Assembly (NCBI GenBank): GCA_024684375.1
Contig: JAIKWZ010000018.1
Coordinates: 186,001-250,000, forward strand
Reading direction: 5' to 3'
DNA: 64,000 nucleotides
From: Clostridiales bacterium
Lineage (GTDB): Bacteria > Bacillota > Clostridia > Christensenellales > Aristaeellaceae
Part shown: one piece after another, positions 1 through 8,705 of the stretch
How positions within the stretch are numbered: position 1 is the stretch's first letter
How the letters are laid out: every line of letters begins with the position of its first letter
The notes under the pieces: model-generated
Told to the model about the DNA's origin: nothing
What the model saw: only the letters and a program-made list of their open reading frames with translations
The model's database searches: none
Position numbers and translations under genes: made by a program

Positions 1-1
1 G

Positions 2-1420
2 ATATATGCGCCTCTGTTCATAGCGGATCATATCCTGTGGCTGTGGCTCGTTGGCTCATACAGGGTGATGTGGATGTACGCCGAGCTCAAGGACATGGCG
101 AAGCTCGCCTTTGCCTGCGTGTTCGCGACCCTGATAAACCTGGCCATAAACGCCATTTTTTCCATCGGCTACTCGCGTTACGTGCTCGGCTTCCTGGGCG
201 TGTTCGGGCTGGTTCTGCTGATAACTTCCCGCTATCTGCTGCAGCTGACGCGCAGCGTCATGTACGGCAGCAAAAGGGATAAGCAGGTCAAGCGAGCGCT
301 GATAATAGGCGCAGACGCGGACGGGATCAGGCTGGCGAAGGAGCTTCCCATGCTTGACGACGGGGCGCGGCACGAAGCAGTCGCCTTTTTGGATGAGGAC
401 GTGGACAAGCTCTACAGAAGGATCGGCACGCTGCCGGTGGAAGGGATGTACCTGGACGCCGCGAAGGTCATAAAGACCAGGCACATAGACGAGGTGATCA
501 CCACCGGCAGGATCGCGGAGTCACCCGCGTTCAAAGGCGTGTATCTTGAGGCGGCGAGGGCAGGCTGCGAAGTCAAGGCTGCCCGGGACGAGCGCCTTGA
601 CAGGATGGACATCGGCGAAGCGCTCAGCTCGGGCTGCGGCGAAGTTGCCGACGTCGGGGCGCTTAAGACCGGCGGCGCGGCGATAGTAGGCCAGGGAGAA
701 CTGGCGCTTGAGCTCGCCCGGCTGTTGATAAATAACGGTATAGGCGTCTCGGTGCTCGGCGATGACGTAGGGGAACTGAAAGCGCTTAGGCAGATGGGCG
801 CGAAGGTATGCCTCGGCTCCTGTATGAGCCCTGATGACGTGGACGAGTTTATCCGCCTGGCGCTTCCGGGCAGCGTGATATACCTGGCCGGGATCAGGGA
901 CAGGGAACTGGCGCAGGATAATCCGGGCGCAGCGGAGAGGGCCAACGTATCCGCTCCGCTTGCCGCGCTGAAGGCGGCAAAAGACGCCGGCACGGCAGCA
1001 TTCGTCCGTGTGACGGAAATGCTGGATCTGCCTGAGGAGGCGGAGCTGTTTGGTGAGGGCGAACAGGCCCTGCTTTCCGCAGGCGCCCAGGACGTCAGGC
1101 TGAGCATCGTCTCGGTGCGCGGACTGCTTGCGGAAGGCGGGCTCATCGACCGCCTCAAGAAAAACGCAAAGGAGAACTGCCCGAGCGGGAACAAGGCGTT
1201 CATCTCTGTTGCCCAGGCGGCGGCCGCGGTCATCAACCTGCTGTGCGTGGGACTGTCGGGCAGATTTGAAATAAAGGGTGAACAAAAACTCAGCATGGCT
1301 GACGTGCTGCGCGCCCTGGGCGGGGATCCGGACGAGGATCAGCAGTCACAGCCGCAGGAGGAGCCGGCCGACACGTCTACTCAGGTAAAGGACGTGTATG
1401 CCTGTTCCTGTGAACGGTAG
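2..1420 (+). CDS. FlaA1/CapD-like membrane nucleotide-sugar epimerase/dehydratase homologue, 5'-truncated
   Basis: The frame is open to the left window edge (first whole codon at base 2), so the N-terminus is missing; 472 residues are visible. The visible start (IYAPLFIADHILWLWLVGSY, then RVMWMYAELKD) matches the end of the membrane part of FlaA1/CapD/WbpM proteins, where a short FGLYRSLWRY-like stretch precedes further helices. Two more hydrophobic helices follow, then a CoA-binding-like Rossmann domain (RALIIGADADGIRLAKEL) and a second Rossmann domain (AAIVGQGELALELARLL). The family converts UDP-sugars for surface polysaccharides. The second nucleotide-binding loop lacks the usual TGxxGxxG pattern, and I cannot find the YxxxK catalytic pair, so it may be inactive or regulatory. 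The C-terminal tail is Gln/Glu/Pro-rich and ends in a CSCER sequence. It is probably co-transcribed with the sugar oxidoreductase gene 50 bases downstream. Confidence 0.7.
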   Translation: MYAPLFIADHILWLWLVGSYRVMWMYAELKDMAKLAFACVFATLINLAINAIFSIGYSRYVLGFLGVFGLVLLITSRYLLQLTRSVMYGSKRDKQVKRALIIGADADGIRLAKELPMLDDGARHEAVAFLDEDVDKLYRRIGTLPVEGMYLDAAKVIKTRHIDEVITTGRIAESPAFKGVYLEAARAGCEVKAARDERLDRMDIGEALSSGCGEVADVGALKTGGAAIVGQGELALELARLLINNGIGVSVLGDDVGELKALRQMGAKVCLGSCMSPDDVDEFIRLALPGSVIYLAGIRDRELAQDNPGAAERANVSAPLAALKAAKDAGTAAFVRVTEMLDLPEEAELFGEGEQALLSAGAQDVRLSIVSVRGLLAEGGLIDRLKKNAKENCPSGNKAFISVAQAAAAVINLLCVGLSGRFEIKGEQKLSMADVLRALGGDPDEDQQSQPQEEPADTSTQVKDVYACSCER

Positions 1421-1469
1421 ATCCTATGCGGCCGTTTCGACCGAATAAATAGTGAAAGGCGGTAGACCC

Positions 1470-2522
1470 ATGAAAATAGGCATCATCGGCTGCGGCACCA
1501 TAGCGAACGCCGCGCACATACCTAACTATCTCAAGAACCCTGAAGCCGAGATCAAGTATTTTTGCGACATCATCCCCGAGAAGGCGCAGGCCTGTGTGGA
1601 AAAGTACGGCTGCGGCACAGCGGTCACGGATTATCACGACGTGATCAACGATCCCGAGGTGGCGGCGGTGTCCATCTGCACACCCAACCGCATGCATCCT
1701 CAGATCGCCATAGACGCCATGCGCGCTGGTAAGGACGTGCTGTGCGAAAAGCCCTCCGCCCGTACGCTCAAAGAGGCAGAGGAAATGCTCAGGGTGCACA
1801 AGGAAACCGGGCGGATACTCAACATAGGCGTGGTGAACCGCTTTAACGACTACGTGAACCTGATCAAAAAATACATAGACGACGGCATGCTGGGCAATGT
1901 GTTCCATGTGTATGTCTCTTTCCGGGCGCACAGGTCAATACCCGGACTGGGCGGAGCGTTCACTACCAAGGAGATCGCGGGCGGCGGCGCGCTGATAGAC
2001 TGGGGCGTCCATTTCTTCGATATAGTCATGTACTGCTGCTCCGACCCCAGGCCCCTGACCGTTACGGGCGAAGCGTTCTGCAAGCTGGGCACCCCCATGG
2101 ACAAGTACACTTATCTGAGGATGTGGAGCGAAGTGACCAAGGACCTGAACGGGACATACGACGTTGACGATTCCGTGACCGGCATGATAAGGACCGAGGG
2201 CCCCGTCATCAGCTTTAACGGCGCCTGGGCGCAGAATATCGACGAAAGCGAAATGTATATCGACTTTATGGGCGACAAGGGCGGCATCCGCCTGTCCTAC
2301 GGCGGCAGCTTCAAGTATTACACCGCGCGGGACGGTGAGCTTATCAGCTACACGCCGCAGATCCGCACCCGTGACCATTTCGCCAACGAGATCGACGCTT
2401 TCGTGAAGGATGTCAAGACCCGGGAGAAGCTGCCCTCCTCCATTGAGACCGTTATACTGACCCAGCAGATACTGCAGGCGATATACGATTCTTCGGAAAA
2501 ACATCAGGAGATCAGGCTGTAA
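1470..2522 (+). CDS. Gfo/Idh/MocA family NAD(P)-dependent sugar oxidoreductase
   Basis: This is a 350-residue cytosolic dehydrogenase. The N-terminal Rossmann fold opens with MKIGIIGCGTIANAAHIPNY (GxGxxA-type loop) and carries the family's EKP signature in DVLCEKPSARTL at about residues 91-102, whose Lys binds substrate and cofactor. The second half is the usual open beta-sheet domain, with GGGALIDWGVHFFDI resembling the conserved GGG-DxGxHxxD catalytic stretch. The ATG at 1470 is chosen because an AAAGGCGG ribosome binding site lies just upstream; a GTG 18 bases earlier is less likely. It sits three bases before a second, shorter family member. The substrate cannot be read from sequence; the propeller hydrolase downstream suggests a glycan-derived sugar or inositol. 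Confidence 0.85.
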   Translation: MKIGIIGCGTIANAAHIPNYLKNPEAEIKYFCDIIPEKAQACVEKYGCGTAVTDYHDVINDPEVAAVSICTPNRMHPQIAIDAMRAGKDVLCEKPSARTLKEAEEMLRVHKETGRILNIGVVNRFNDYVNLIKKYIDDGMLGNVFHVYVSFRAHRSIPGLGGAFTTKEIAGGGALIDWGVHFFDIVMYCCSDPRPLTVTGEAFCKLGTPMDKYTYLRMWSEVTKDLNGTYDVDDSVTGMIRTEGPVISFNGAWAQNIDESEMYIDFMGDKGGIRLSYGGSFKYYTARDGELISYTPQIRTRDHFANEIDAFVKDVKTREKLPSSIETVILTQQILQAIYDSSEKHQEIRL

Positions 2523-2525
2523 AAT

Positions 2526-3350
2526 ATGAATATAGGTTTTATAGACTATTATCTGGACGAGTGGCACGCAAACAATTACCCCCGCTTAATCTCTGAAGCC
2601 ACGCAGGGCAAAATGCGTGTGAATCTGGCTTACGGCCACATTGACAGCCCTATCGGCGGCAGGACTACCGACAAATGGTGCGAGGATATGGGCATCAGGC
2701 GGGCGGGGAGCATAGACGAAGTATGCGAACAGAGCGACTGTATCATAGTGCTTTCCCCGGACAACTGCGAAATGCACGAGCTGCTGTGCCAAAAACCGCT
2801 CAGGACAGGCAAAAGAGTGTACGTGGACAAGACCTTCGCTCCGGACTTTACGACCGCGAAACGCATTTTCGATATAGCGGAAGCCAGCGGGACTCCCTGC
2901 TATTCCACTTCCGCACTCAGGTACGCGTCCGAATACCAGGGCATCAGCGATGTGAGCGCGCTGACCTCGGTAGGGCCATACCGCTTTGAGACCTATGCCA
3001 TCCACCAGCTGGAGCCGGTGATGATGCTGATCGGTTCAAAGCCGGAAAAGGTGATGTATGTGCCGGGCAAAGGCGCCTACAGCCTTTCGATAGCGTTTGA
3101 AGACGGCAGGACTGCCCAGATAAACGGTTTTGACGCGAATGCGCCCTTCCTCATGAATCTTGTCTCTAAGGGGCAGAACATGCTGATAAACGTCAAGAGC
3201 GATTTCTTCGGAGCTTTCATACGCAACCTGACCCGCTTTTTCGAAACGGGTGAGGGCGCAGTCCCACACGAAGAGACGCTCAGGATCATGGCCGTGCGCG
3301 GCGCGGGCGTTGAGGCCATAAAACGTCCCTGCGAATGGGTCAGGATCTGA
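2526..3350 (+). CDS. Short Gfo/Idh/MocA-like oxidoreductase
   Basis: This 274-residue protein resembles the Gfo/Idh/MocA family but is short (330-400 is usual). It starts three bases after the previous gene. The N-terminal part predicts an NAD-binding fold (MNIGFIDYYLDEWHANNY, then DCIIVLSPDNCEMHELL). The EKP motif is replaced by VDKTFAPDF at about residues 98-106, so the Lys is kept but in a changed setting. The C-terminal half (ETYAIHQLEPVMMLIG, ETLRIMAVRGAGVEAIK) fits the family's second domain. The glycine-rich dinucleotide loop is not recognisable, so cofactor binding is uncertain. It may act with the preceding full-length enzyme on one sugar, or as a subunit of it. Confidence 0.65.
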   Translation: MNIGFIDYYLDEWHANNYPRLISEATQGKMRVNLAYGHIDSPIGGRTTDKWCEDMGIRRAGSIDEVCEQSDCIIVLSPDNCEMHELLCQKPLRTGKRVYVDKTFAPDFTTAKRIFDIAEASGTPCYSTSALRYASEYQGISDVSALTSVGPYRFETYAIHQLEPVMMLIGSKPEKVMYVPGKGAYSLSIAFEDGRTAQINGFDANAPFLMNLVSKGQNMLINVKSDFFGAFIRNLTRFFETGEGAVPHEETLRIMAVRGAGVEAIKRPCEWVRI

Positions 3351-3362
3351 AACCCAGGAGCT

Positions 3363-3390
3363 GCTGCGGAGGCTTTCCGCAGCGGCTTTT
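3363..3390 (+). terminator. Hairpin with short U-tract
   Basis: An 8-bp perfect stem (GCTGCGGA / TCCGCAGC) with a 5-base loop is followed by GGCTTTT. It lies between the short oxidoreductase and the propeller protein gene and could be a leaky terminator or a processing site within one operon. Confidence 0.45.
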
Positions 3391-3414
3391 CTGTCTGAAA
3401 AAGGGAGGATAAAA

Positions 3415-4872
3415 ATGGGACCGCTGAATATCGGGCGCGACAGGGTAGTATTCTGGGACGACTACGCGGTGGACACTGAAAGGACGACTGCGTTTGAGCG
3501 AGTTATGAATCCGGTCAAAAAGGAATGCTGCTTTACCTTCGACCAACCCAACGAGCTGTTCAGCATCAGCTACTCATGCATCGTGAAAGATGAGCAGGGC
3601 TACAAAATGTACTATCAGCCCTGGTACGGGGATAAGAGCATGTCGCCCTGCGTGTGCGTGATCGAAAGCAGGGACGGTATTTCCTGGCACAGGCCCAGGC
3701 TGAACATCTTCAAGGGGCATGACATTGAGGAAAACAACATAGTCATAGAGCGTGTAAAGGACGGCTGCTTCGTGTTCTATGACACCAATCCGGCCTGCCC
3801 GCCGCAGGAAAAATACAAGGCTGTCGGCGCAGCGCTGATGCTTCACCCGGACGGGGAGACCAAGACCTCGCTGTGCTGCTATACTTCTCCGGACGGCTAC
3901 CATTTTACCCTTTCCCATCCAATGACGCGCTACGGCACTTTTGATTCGCTCAACACTGCCTTCTGGGACGGCAGCCGCTACGTGTGCTGTTTCCGCAGCA
4001 TGCACAACATACCCGGGACGGACAACAGCGAACTGCTGGACCTGGGGCAGATATACAGCCACGACAAGGTCTGGCTGTACGCCACGCGGGACGTCCGCAT
4101 AATGTATTCTGAGGACTTTCGCAGCTGGAGCAGGCCGGAGCTGATCGAGTTTGACGACCAATACGATATTCCCCTGTATACGAACAACGTTGAAAAATAC
4201 GCCAGGGCGCCCATATACGTTGGTTTCCCGGTCAGGTACTGCGAGCGGCCCGAGTGGACGAAAAACATGGAGCAGATGGCGGGCTACGCGGTGAAAAAAG
4301 CGGCCACAGAGCGTATCGAGCCGCGCACGGGCCGCGTTTCCACGGACTGCATATTCATGTGCTCCCACGACGGCAAACACTGGCACAGGTTCAACGAGGC
4401 GTTCCTGACACCCGGCTACGAGGAGGAGCATAACTGGATATACGGGGACTGTTACCTGGCGTACGGCATGATCGACTCGGGCAGGGAGTACTATAACCTG
4501 TACACCATAGACAGGCATTTTTCATTCGGAGTGGAAAGACCTTTAAACCGCTACGAGATCCGCAAGGACGGCTTTGCCTGCTACATGGCAGGCGGGGAAG
4601 AGAAAACGCTCGAAACGAAGCCGCTGATATTTGAAGGCAATGAACTGCACCTGAACTTTGCTTCGTCAGCGTATGGATACATTTACGTGAGCGTACTGGA
4701 TGAAAAAGACAGCATCCTGTCCGGAGGCGAGAGCTATGAAGTGTTCGGTGACAGCATAGACAGGCAGGTGTTCTTTCCGGAAGGCTTTGAGCTCGGCGCT
4801 GTTAAAGGCAGACCGGTGATACTCCGTTTCAGAATGAGGGATGCCAAGCTTTTCTCCATGAAGTTTGAGTGA
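3415..4872 (+). CDS. Five-bladed beta-propeller glycoside-hydrolase-like protein
   Basis: The 485-residue product has no signal peptide. Recurrent Trp/Tyr-rich blade motifs suggest the five-bladed propeller of the GH43/GH32/GH117 group: VVFWDDYAVD near the start, SRDGISWHRPRL, TSPDGYHFTLSH, FWDGSRYVCCFRS, YSEDFRSWSRPEL and CSHDGKHWHRFNEAF. These SxDGxxW repeats are typical of this fold, and acidic residues in the first blades could be catalytic. The C-terminal 90 residues (from about 395) look like a beta-sandwich. ATG 3415 follows a GGGAGG site seven bases upstream. The substrate is unknown; its place after two sugar oxidoreductases suggests intracellular hydrolysis of an imported oligosaccharide or glycoside. 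It could instead be a non-hydrolytic family member. Confidence 0.6.
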   Translation: MGPLNIGRDRVVFWDDYAVDTERTTAFERVMNPVKKECCFTFDQPNELFSISYSCIVKDEQGYKMYYQPWYGDKSMSPCVCVIESRDGISWHRPRLNIFKGHDIEENNIVIERVKDGCFVFYDTNPACPPQEKYKAVGAALMLHPDGETKTSLCCYTSPDGYHFTLSHPMTRYGTFDSLNTAFWDGSRYVCCFRSMHNIPGTDNSELLDLGQIYSHDKVWLYATRDVRIMYSEDFRSWSRPELIEFDDQYDIPLYTNNVEKYARAPIYVGFPVRYCERPEWTKNMEQMAGYAVKKAATERIEPRTGRVSTDCIFMCSHDGKHWHRFNEAFLTPGYEEEHNWIYGDCYLAYGMIDSGREYYNLYTIDRHFSFGVERPLNRYEIRKDGFACYMAGGEEKTLETKPLIFEGNELHLNFASSAYGYIYVSVLDEKDSILSGGESYEVFGDSIDRQVFFPEGFELGAVKGRPVILRFRMRDAKLFSMKFE

Positions 4873-4892
4873 TCTTTGAGGCAGGCAAGGCG

Positions 4893-4923
4893 GACGCGCT
4901 CCCAGACAGGGCGCGTCTTTTTT
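4893..4923 (+). terminator. Rho-independent terminator
   Basis: The stem GACGCGC / GCGCGTC has an 11-base loop and is followed by six T residues. It begins 20 bases after the propeller gene stop and closes the first transcription unit. Confidence 0.8.
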
Positions 4924-5044
4924 GGTCAAAAGCTTATCAATGCTGTTTGAGGGACTGAACGGACGCGGTCTGCTGTCGCCCGGTGCTGGGATATTACAAG
5001 ACGGATGTCGAATTATTAAATTCGCGTCATAGGCTGTAATACTC

Positions 5045-5073
5045 TTGTAATAAATTGGAACCTGTGGTATAAT
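5045..5073 (+). promoter_or_regulatory. Sigma-A-type promoter
   Basis: TTGTAA at 5045-5050 and TATAAT at 5068-5073 are separated by 17 bases. The predicted transcription start near 5080 leaves a short leader with an AAGGAAG ribosome site, which supports ATG 5106 over ATG 5085. A palindrome, CGAATT-atta-AATTCG, lies upstream at 5009-5024 and could be an operator. Confidence 0.7.
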
Positions 5074-5105
5074 CAGCTTACATAATGATTAAGGAAGCTT
5101 CAGCC

Positions 5106-6488
5106 ATGCTATTGACTTATAAAGGCTATCAGGATAACCGCAGATCCGTTTCCGGCAGGTCGTATTTCGACCGAAGCGACAAGCGTTCTCCATACAGTGA
5201 GGACGGGCTGACCAGCCATTACGAGGTCAGGGACGAAAGGAGCATCAACGGCTTTACCGTGCTTTCCGTAGTGCTTTTGCTGCTGGTGTTCCCGGTGGGG
5301 CTGGTGCTGCTGTGGAACAGGCGCAGCACAGTTTCTGTCGCGGCCAAGCTGCTGCTGACGTTTGTGGGCGCGGTGCTGTTCTGCATGCTGCTGGTGTATG
5401 CCGCAAACTTAAAGACCACTAATCCTACGGTCATGCGGGCGCAGGAGGGACTTAACAAGGCGTTTGACTGGGTGTACGAAAAAACACAGGGCGTTTGGGA
5501 GAGCATAGGTTCGGGCCTCAACGACGTGAAGGACGCGTATCTCAGCAGCGCAGTGAAGATTTGGGACGAGGTAAAGATACCTGTTGCCAGAACGGGGATA
5601 GAGCTGCTGGAGCCTGCGGCGAAGAACGCGGCTTATCTTAAAACGGAGGTCCCAAGGGCACTGCTGGCCGCGTACATCGATATGGTCGGCTATAAGGAAC
5701 CTGAAAAAAACCACGCGCCAAAGGTGCAGAACCCAAGCGGACTGATTGTGGCGAATACATTTACCCCGGAGCCTACTGTGGTATTTGCGTCCACCACGCC
5801 TATGCCATCCATTCCTGCCATAACCAAGATCCCCACTCCGACGCCGACTCCTGAGCCCATCGTGCTGCCGGCGGTCAAGGACGTCGCGGAGGCGCCGGTC
5901 TACTTTACGCCGGGCGGCACCTACTATCATCTGATCAGGAACTGTTCCGGAATGATGAACGCGGAAAGCCACACGCTGAAGGAAGCCAAAGCTGCGGGCA
6001 AGCAGGTTTGCGGAAAATGCGGCGTGGTGAGCACTGCGATGCTTTCGCGGGGCACTACGGACTATCTGTGGGTAGACACCCACAACGTCGCTCACACCTC
6101 CGACGTGTGCAAGGGCTTTGAGGGCACCACATACAAGATCATTCCTTTCAAGGACGTGTACGAGGGCCATTATACTTACTGTCCCAAATGCAAGGCGGAC
6201 TCGGTCTACGAGTACCTGCGCAGGCAGGAACTGGGCGTAAGGAACGAATATGAGGCGGATACCCAGACACGGCTTTTGCACGAGTACGAAAAGACCATCA
6301 CCGTGTACTACGGCTCGAACAGCAAGAAGTATCACTCCACGCAGGAGTGCGGGCAGATGTACGACGACAGGTACGTGCACACCCTTTACGAAGCGCTGCA
6401 TACGGACGCGAAGAAGCCCTGCTCCATCTGCAATCCCTTCTCGGAGGGCGACGCGCTGGAGGAGCTGTTAGGGCTGCAAGGCAAGTAA
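5106..6488 (+). CDS. Membrane-anchored protein with three C-(x21-23)-C-x2-C modules
   Basis: The 460-residue product has a charged N-terminus, two membrane helices at about 51-70 and 80-100, a helical middle region, a Pro/Thr-rich linker (about 224-262, including TPTPTPEP) and three copies of a cysteine module. The cysteines fall at C280/C302/C305, C335/C359/C362 and C415/C439/C442. Modules one and three share a YH...C...(S/V)HTLxEA...C-x2-C layout seen at the ends of many Firmicute surface proteins and likely to bind a metal; module two is more divergent. By position the modules probably sit outside the cell. The function is unknown. The gene has its own promoter and terminator, so it is probably a single-gene unit. 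An AAGGAAG site eight bases before 5106 sets the start. Confidence 0.75.
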   Translation: MLLTYKGYQDNRRSVSGRSYFDRSDKRSPYSEDGLTSHYEVRDERSINGFTVLSVVLLLLVFPVGLVLLWNRRSTVSVAAKLLLTFVGAVLFCMLLVYAANLKTTNPTVMRAQEGLNKAFDWVYEKTQGVWESIGSGLNDVKDAYLSSAVKIWDEVKIPVARTGIELLEPAAKNAAYLKTEVPRALLAAYIDMVGYKEPEKNHAPKVQNPSGLIVANTFTPEPTVVFASTTPMPSIPAITKIPTPTPTPEPIVLPAVKDVAEAPVYFTPGGTYYHLIRNCSGMMNAESHTLKEAKAAGKQVCGKCGVVSTAMLSRGTTDYLWVDTHNVAHTSDVCKGFEGTTYKIIPFKDVYEGHYTYCPKCKADSVYEYLRRQELGVRNEYEADTQTRLLHEYEKTITVYYGSNSKKYHSTQECGQMYDDRYVHTLYEALHTDAKKPCSICNPFSEGDALEELLGLQGK

Positions 6489-6502
6489 AACGGGACAAAC
6501 TG

Positions 6503-6531
6503 AGCGGAGGACGCGTATCCTCCGCTTTTTT
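6503..6531 (+). terminator. Rho-independent terminator
   Basis: A perfect 9-bp stem (AGCGGAGGA / TCCTCCGCT) with a 6-base loop is followed by a run of T. It ends 12 bases before the mnmM start, so transcription there must read through or restart; the mnmM ribosome site overlaps its downstream edge. Confidence 0.75.
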
Positions 6532-6542
6532 CGGGGAGAAAG

Positions 6543-7106
6543 ATGGATCTAAGCAACGTCCGCGCCTGGACACGGGAACTCTGGGACGCGCTTCCCCTCG
6601 ATGGGGGAAAAGTGATAGACGCTACCGTAGGAAACGGCTACGATACGGTCTATCTTGCCGGGAGGGTAGGCGAGAAAGGAACGGTCTGGGGCTTTGATGT
6701 GCAGGAACAGGCACTTGAGGCCGCGAAACAGCAGCTGCGCGGGGCGGGTCTGCTGGACAGGTGCCGGCTGATAAAGGACTCCCACGAGAACGTGGATCTG
6801 TATGTAAGCGAGCCTGTGGACGGAGTGATGTTCAACCTGGGCTGGCTGCCCGGAACTGAGCACGTGGTGACGACCCAGGCGCCAAGCACGATAAAAGCGG
6901 TGAATAAATGCCTGCGGCTGCTCAAAAAGGGCGGACTTATGACTGTGTGCGTATATCCAGGTCATCCGGAAGGCGAGAAAGAAAAAGTCGCGCTGCTTGC
7001 CTGGGCAGAGGCGCTTGACGATACCGCGTTTGACGCGCGCGTTACTGCCTACCTGAACATCACGAAGCGGCCGCCGCTGCTGATAGCGGTGGCCAGAAGG
7101 AAATAA
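6543..7106 (+). CDS. mnmM: tRNA wobble-uridine methyltransferase MnmM (YtqB family)
   Basis: This 187-residue class I SAM methyltransferase has the family's diagnostic motifs: SAM loop DATVGNGYDTVYLA (residues 26-39), FNLGWLPGTEH at about 97-107 where other methylases carry NPPY-type catalysis, and a closing NITKRPPLLIAVA. This pattern is that of YtqB/MnmM, which methylates nm5U(34) to mnm5U(34) in certain tRNAs, taking the step of the MnmC methylase domain in bacteria that lack MnmC. Length is normal. A GGGGAGAAAG ribosome site precedes ATG 6543. The assignment rests on motif recall; a related rRNA-methylase annotation (MraW-like) is an older name for the same family. Confidence 0.78.
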   Translation: MDLSNVRAWTRELWDALPLDGGKVIDATVGNGYDTVYLAGRVGEKGTVWGFDVQEQALEAAKQQLRGAGLLDRCRLIKDSHENVDLYVSEPVDGVMFNLGWLPGTEHVVTTQAPSTIKAVNKCLRLLKKGGLMTVCVYPGHPEGEKEKVALLAWAEALDDTAFDARVTAYLNITKRPPLLIAVARRK

Positions 7107-7278
7107 TAACTGGTATTGAAGTTCGAAAGCGATACTGACCCTATTACAGGAAAGGCCGCGCGTCTGCGGCAGCAGAATGCGGAGAGCCACGACAAATGAA
7201 GCGGATAGGGCAGAAGTCAGTGCTTGATCGAGGAGAAGAATTGAAGAACGATATATCACACCTGCGAGGAGACTTTGC

Positions 7279-8631
7279 ATGAAACGTCTTTTGTGTTTGA
7301 TCTTGTGCGCGCTTATCGCATTCCTCATCCCTGCCGTGTCGCTGGCCGATACGGAACTGGAGGAGGTGTACTGTGCGCAGGCGGATTTTTCAACCAGGTA
7401 CGATCCGGACTATACGACGGAATGGAGAGACGGGCAGGGGTTGTACATCTGGCTGGACGACCCGGGCTACGTGCCAAACGTGCTCATCTGGCGGCGTGCG
7501 ACCGAGAAAAAGCTCAACGACCCCGCCAATTATCTGAACAACGTATACCGGGAATACATGGAAGGCCTTTATGGAGACAGTGTGACTTGTGAGCCCTGCC
7601 GAAAGCTCAGCGTGGCGGGAAAGACCGTATATCTGGCCCGCTACCATTACACGTCGAAAGGCAATCAGCTGTGCATGACCCGTGTGATCGAGACGCGCAG
7701 CGACGGAGATGTGGAATATGCCGCCAAATATCCGGAAGGAGAGCCTGACGAGGCGCTTGCGGCGCTTGAGACTGCGCTGAAGTACTACCAGCCTGCCGGG
7801 GCTGCTTCAGCGAATGACAAGACAGAAGAGAAGACGAACAGACCCGACACCGCGAAAACCGCTGTATCCGGCACAGTAAGGTACGAGGACGGGCGCTTTT
7901 ACATGGATCTGCCAATTGGCTGGAAGATACTGACTCAAAGCGACTATGCCTCGTTCTGCTTTAAAGCGTGGGATCCCGCAGAGCCTGAGCGGACCATTTT
8001 CCTTTTCATGAAAATGGAGCCCTTTCTGAAAAGCCTTGAGGAGAAGGAGTGGTACCTGAAAACCGCGGGCAGCGACCGATCCAGTGTTTACAGGATCTAC
8101 GCCGAAGCGCCTGTGATGGAGACGTGTACGCTGGAAGCGTTTCTGAACACCATGCCTGATCTGATAAGCTATTGCGAGATTTTTTATCCACTCGGGATAA
8201 GCGTTGATCCGGAGGTGATCCCACGGATGAAAGATGTGAGGATCATCACAAAAACGAAAAGTCCCCTGCTGGCGCCGGCTGATTGCGCGGAAAATTCGGT
8301 CGCCCGAATAGCATATAAAGATTTTCAGGGGCAGAAATGCGAGGGAGTGGTCACTGCGCAGCCCAGGAATCCCGCTCAGACAGGCATCCCCGGGATCGAT
8401 GCCCTTATGACATATACAGTCAACCTGTTCATGGGCGTGACAGCGCCGGAGGGCGAACTGGACCAGCTTCGCGGTACCCTGACCGGCTGCTTGGCTTCAT
8501 TTGGGTTTACCGATGAGTATGTCCGTAAGGCCGTAGGTTTTTCAAAAGAGCAGACAAAGGAGCTAAAACAGCAGCTGGAGCAGATAGAGGCCGTTCAGTC
8601 CGCTTTCGTGGAGGCGTGGACGGCGAGATAG
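7279..8631 (+). CDS. Secreted protein of unknown function
   Basis: The 450-residue product opens with a clear signal peptide (MKRLLCLILCALIAFLIPAV, cleavage likely after SLA near residue 23) and has no lipobox at the cleavage site or membrane helix after it, so it is probably secreted. Two regions are visible: an N-terminal module to about 165, then a Thr/Lys-rich linker (about 175-195), and a second module from about 198 beginning GTVRYEDGRFYMDLPIGWK. That last pattern (a short strand pair with DLPxGW) recalls the PsbP/DUF1795-like fold found in secreted Firmicute proteins, but I cannot assign it firmly. A GAGGAG site precedes ATG 7279, and the 172 bases upstream of the gene contain no promoter I would support. 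Confidence 0.6.
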   Translation: MKRLLCLILCALIAFLIPAVSLADTELEEVYCAQADFSTRYDPDYTTEWRDGQGLYIWLDDPGYVPNVLIWRRATEKKLNDPANYLNNVYREYMEGLYGDSVTCEPCRKLSVAGKTVYLARYHYTSKGNQLCMTRVIETRSDGDVEYAAKYPEGEPDEALAALETALKYYQPAGAASANDKTEEKTNRPDTAKTAVSGTVRYEDGRFYMDLPIGWKILTQSDYASFCFKAWDPAEPERTIFLFMKMEPFLKSLEEKEWYLKTAGSDRSSVYRIYAEAPVMETCTLEAFLNTMPDLISYCEIFYPLGISVDPEVIPRMKDVRIITKTKSPLLAPADCAENSVARIAYKDFQGQKCEGVVTAQPRNPAQTGIPGIDALMTYTVNLFMGVTAPEGELDQLRGTLTGCLASFGFTDEYVRKAVGFSKEQTKELKQQLEQIEAVQSAFVEAWTAR

Positions 8632-8645
8632 AACGCTTTATAACG

Positions 8646-8681
8646 AAAGGACCGGGAAGTCTTGCGGCTTCCCGGTCCTTT
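8646..8681. terminator. Bidirectional terminator between convergent genes
   Basis: A perfect 14-bp stem (AAAGGACCGGGAAG / CTTCCCGGTCCTTT) with an 8-base loop has A-rich and T-rich flanks on opposite sides, so it can end transcription of the secreted protein gene (+) and of the EF-G paralogue (-). Confidence 0.85.
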
Positions 8682-8705
8682 ATTATGCTGTCACGGACAG
8701 GCGGA

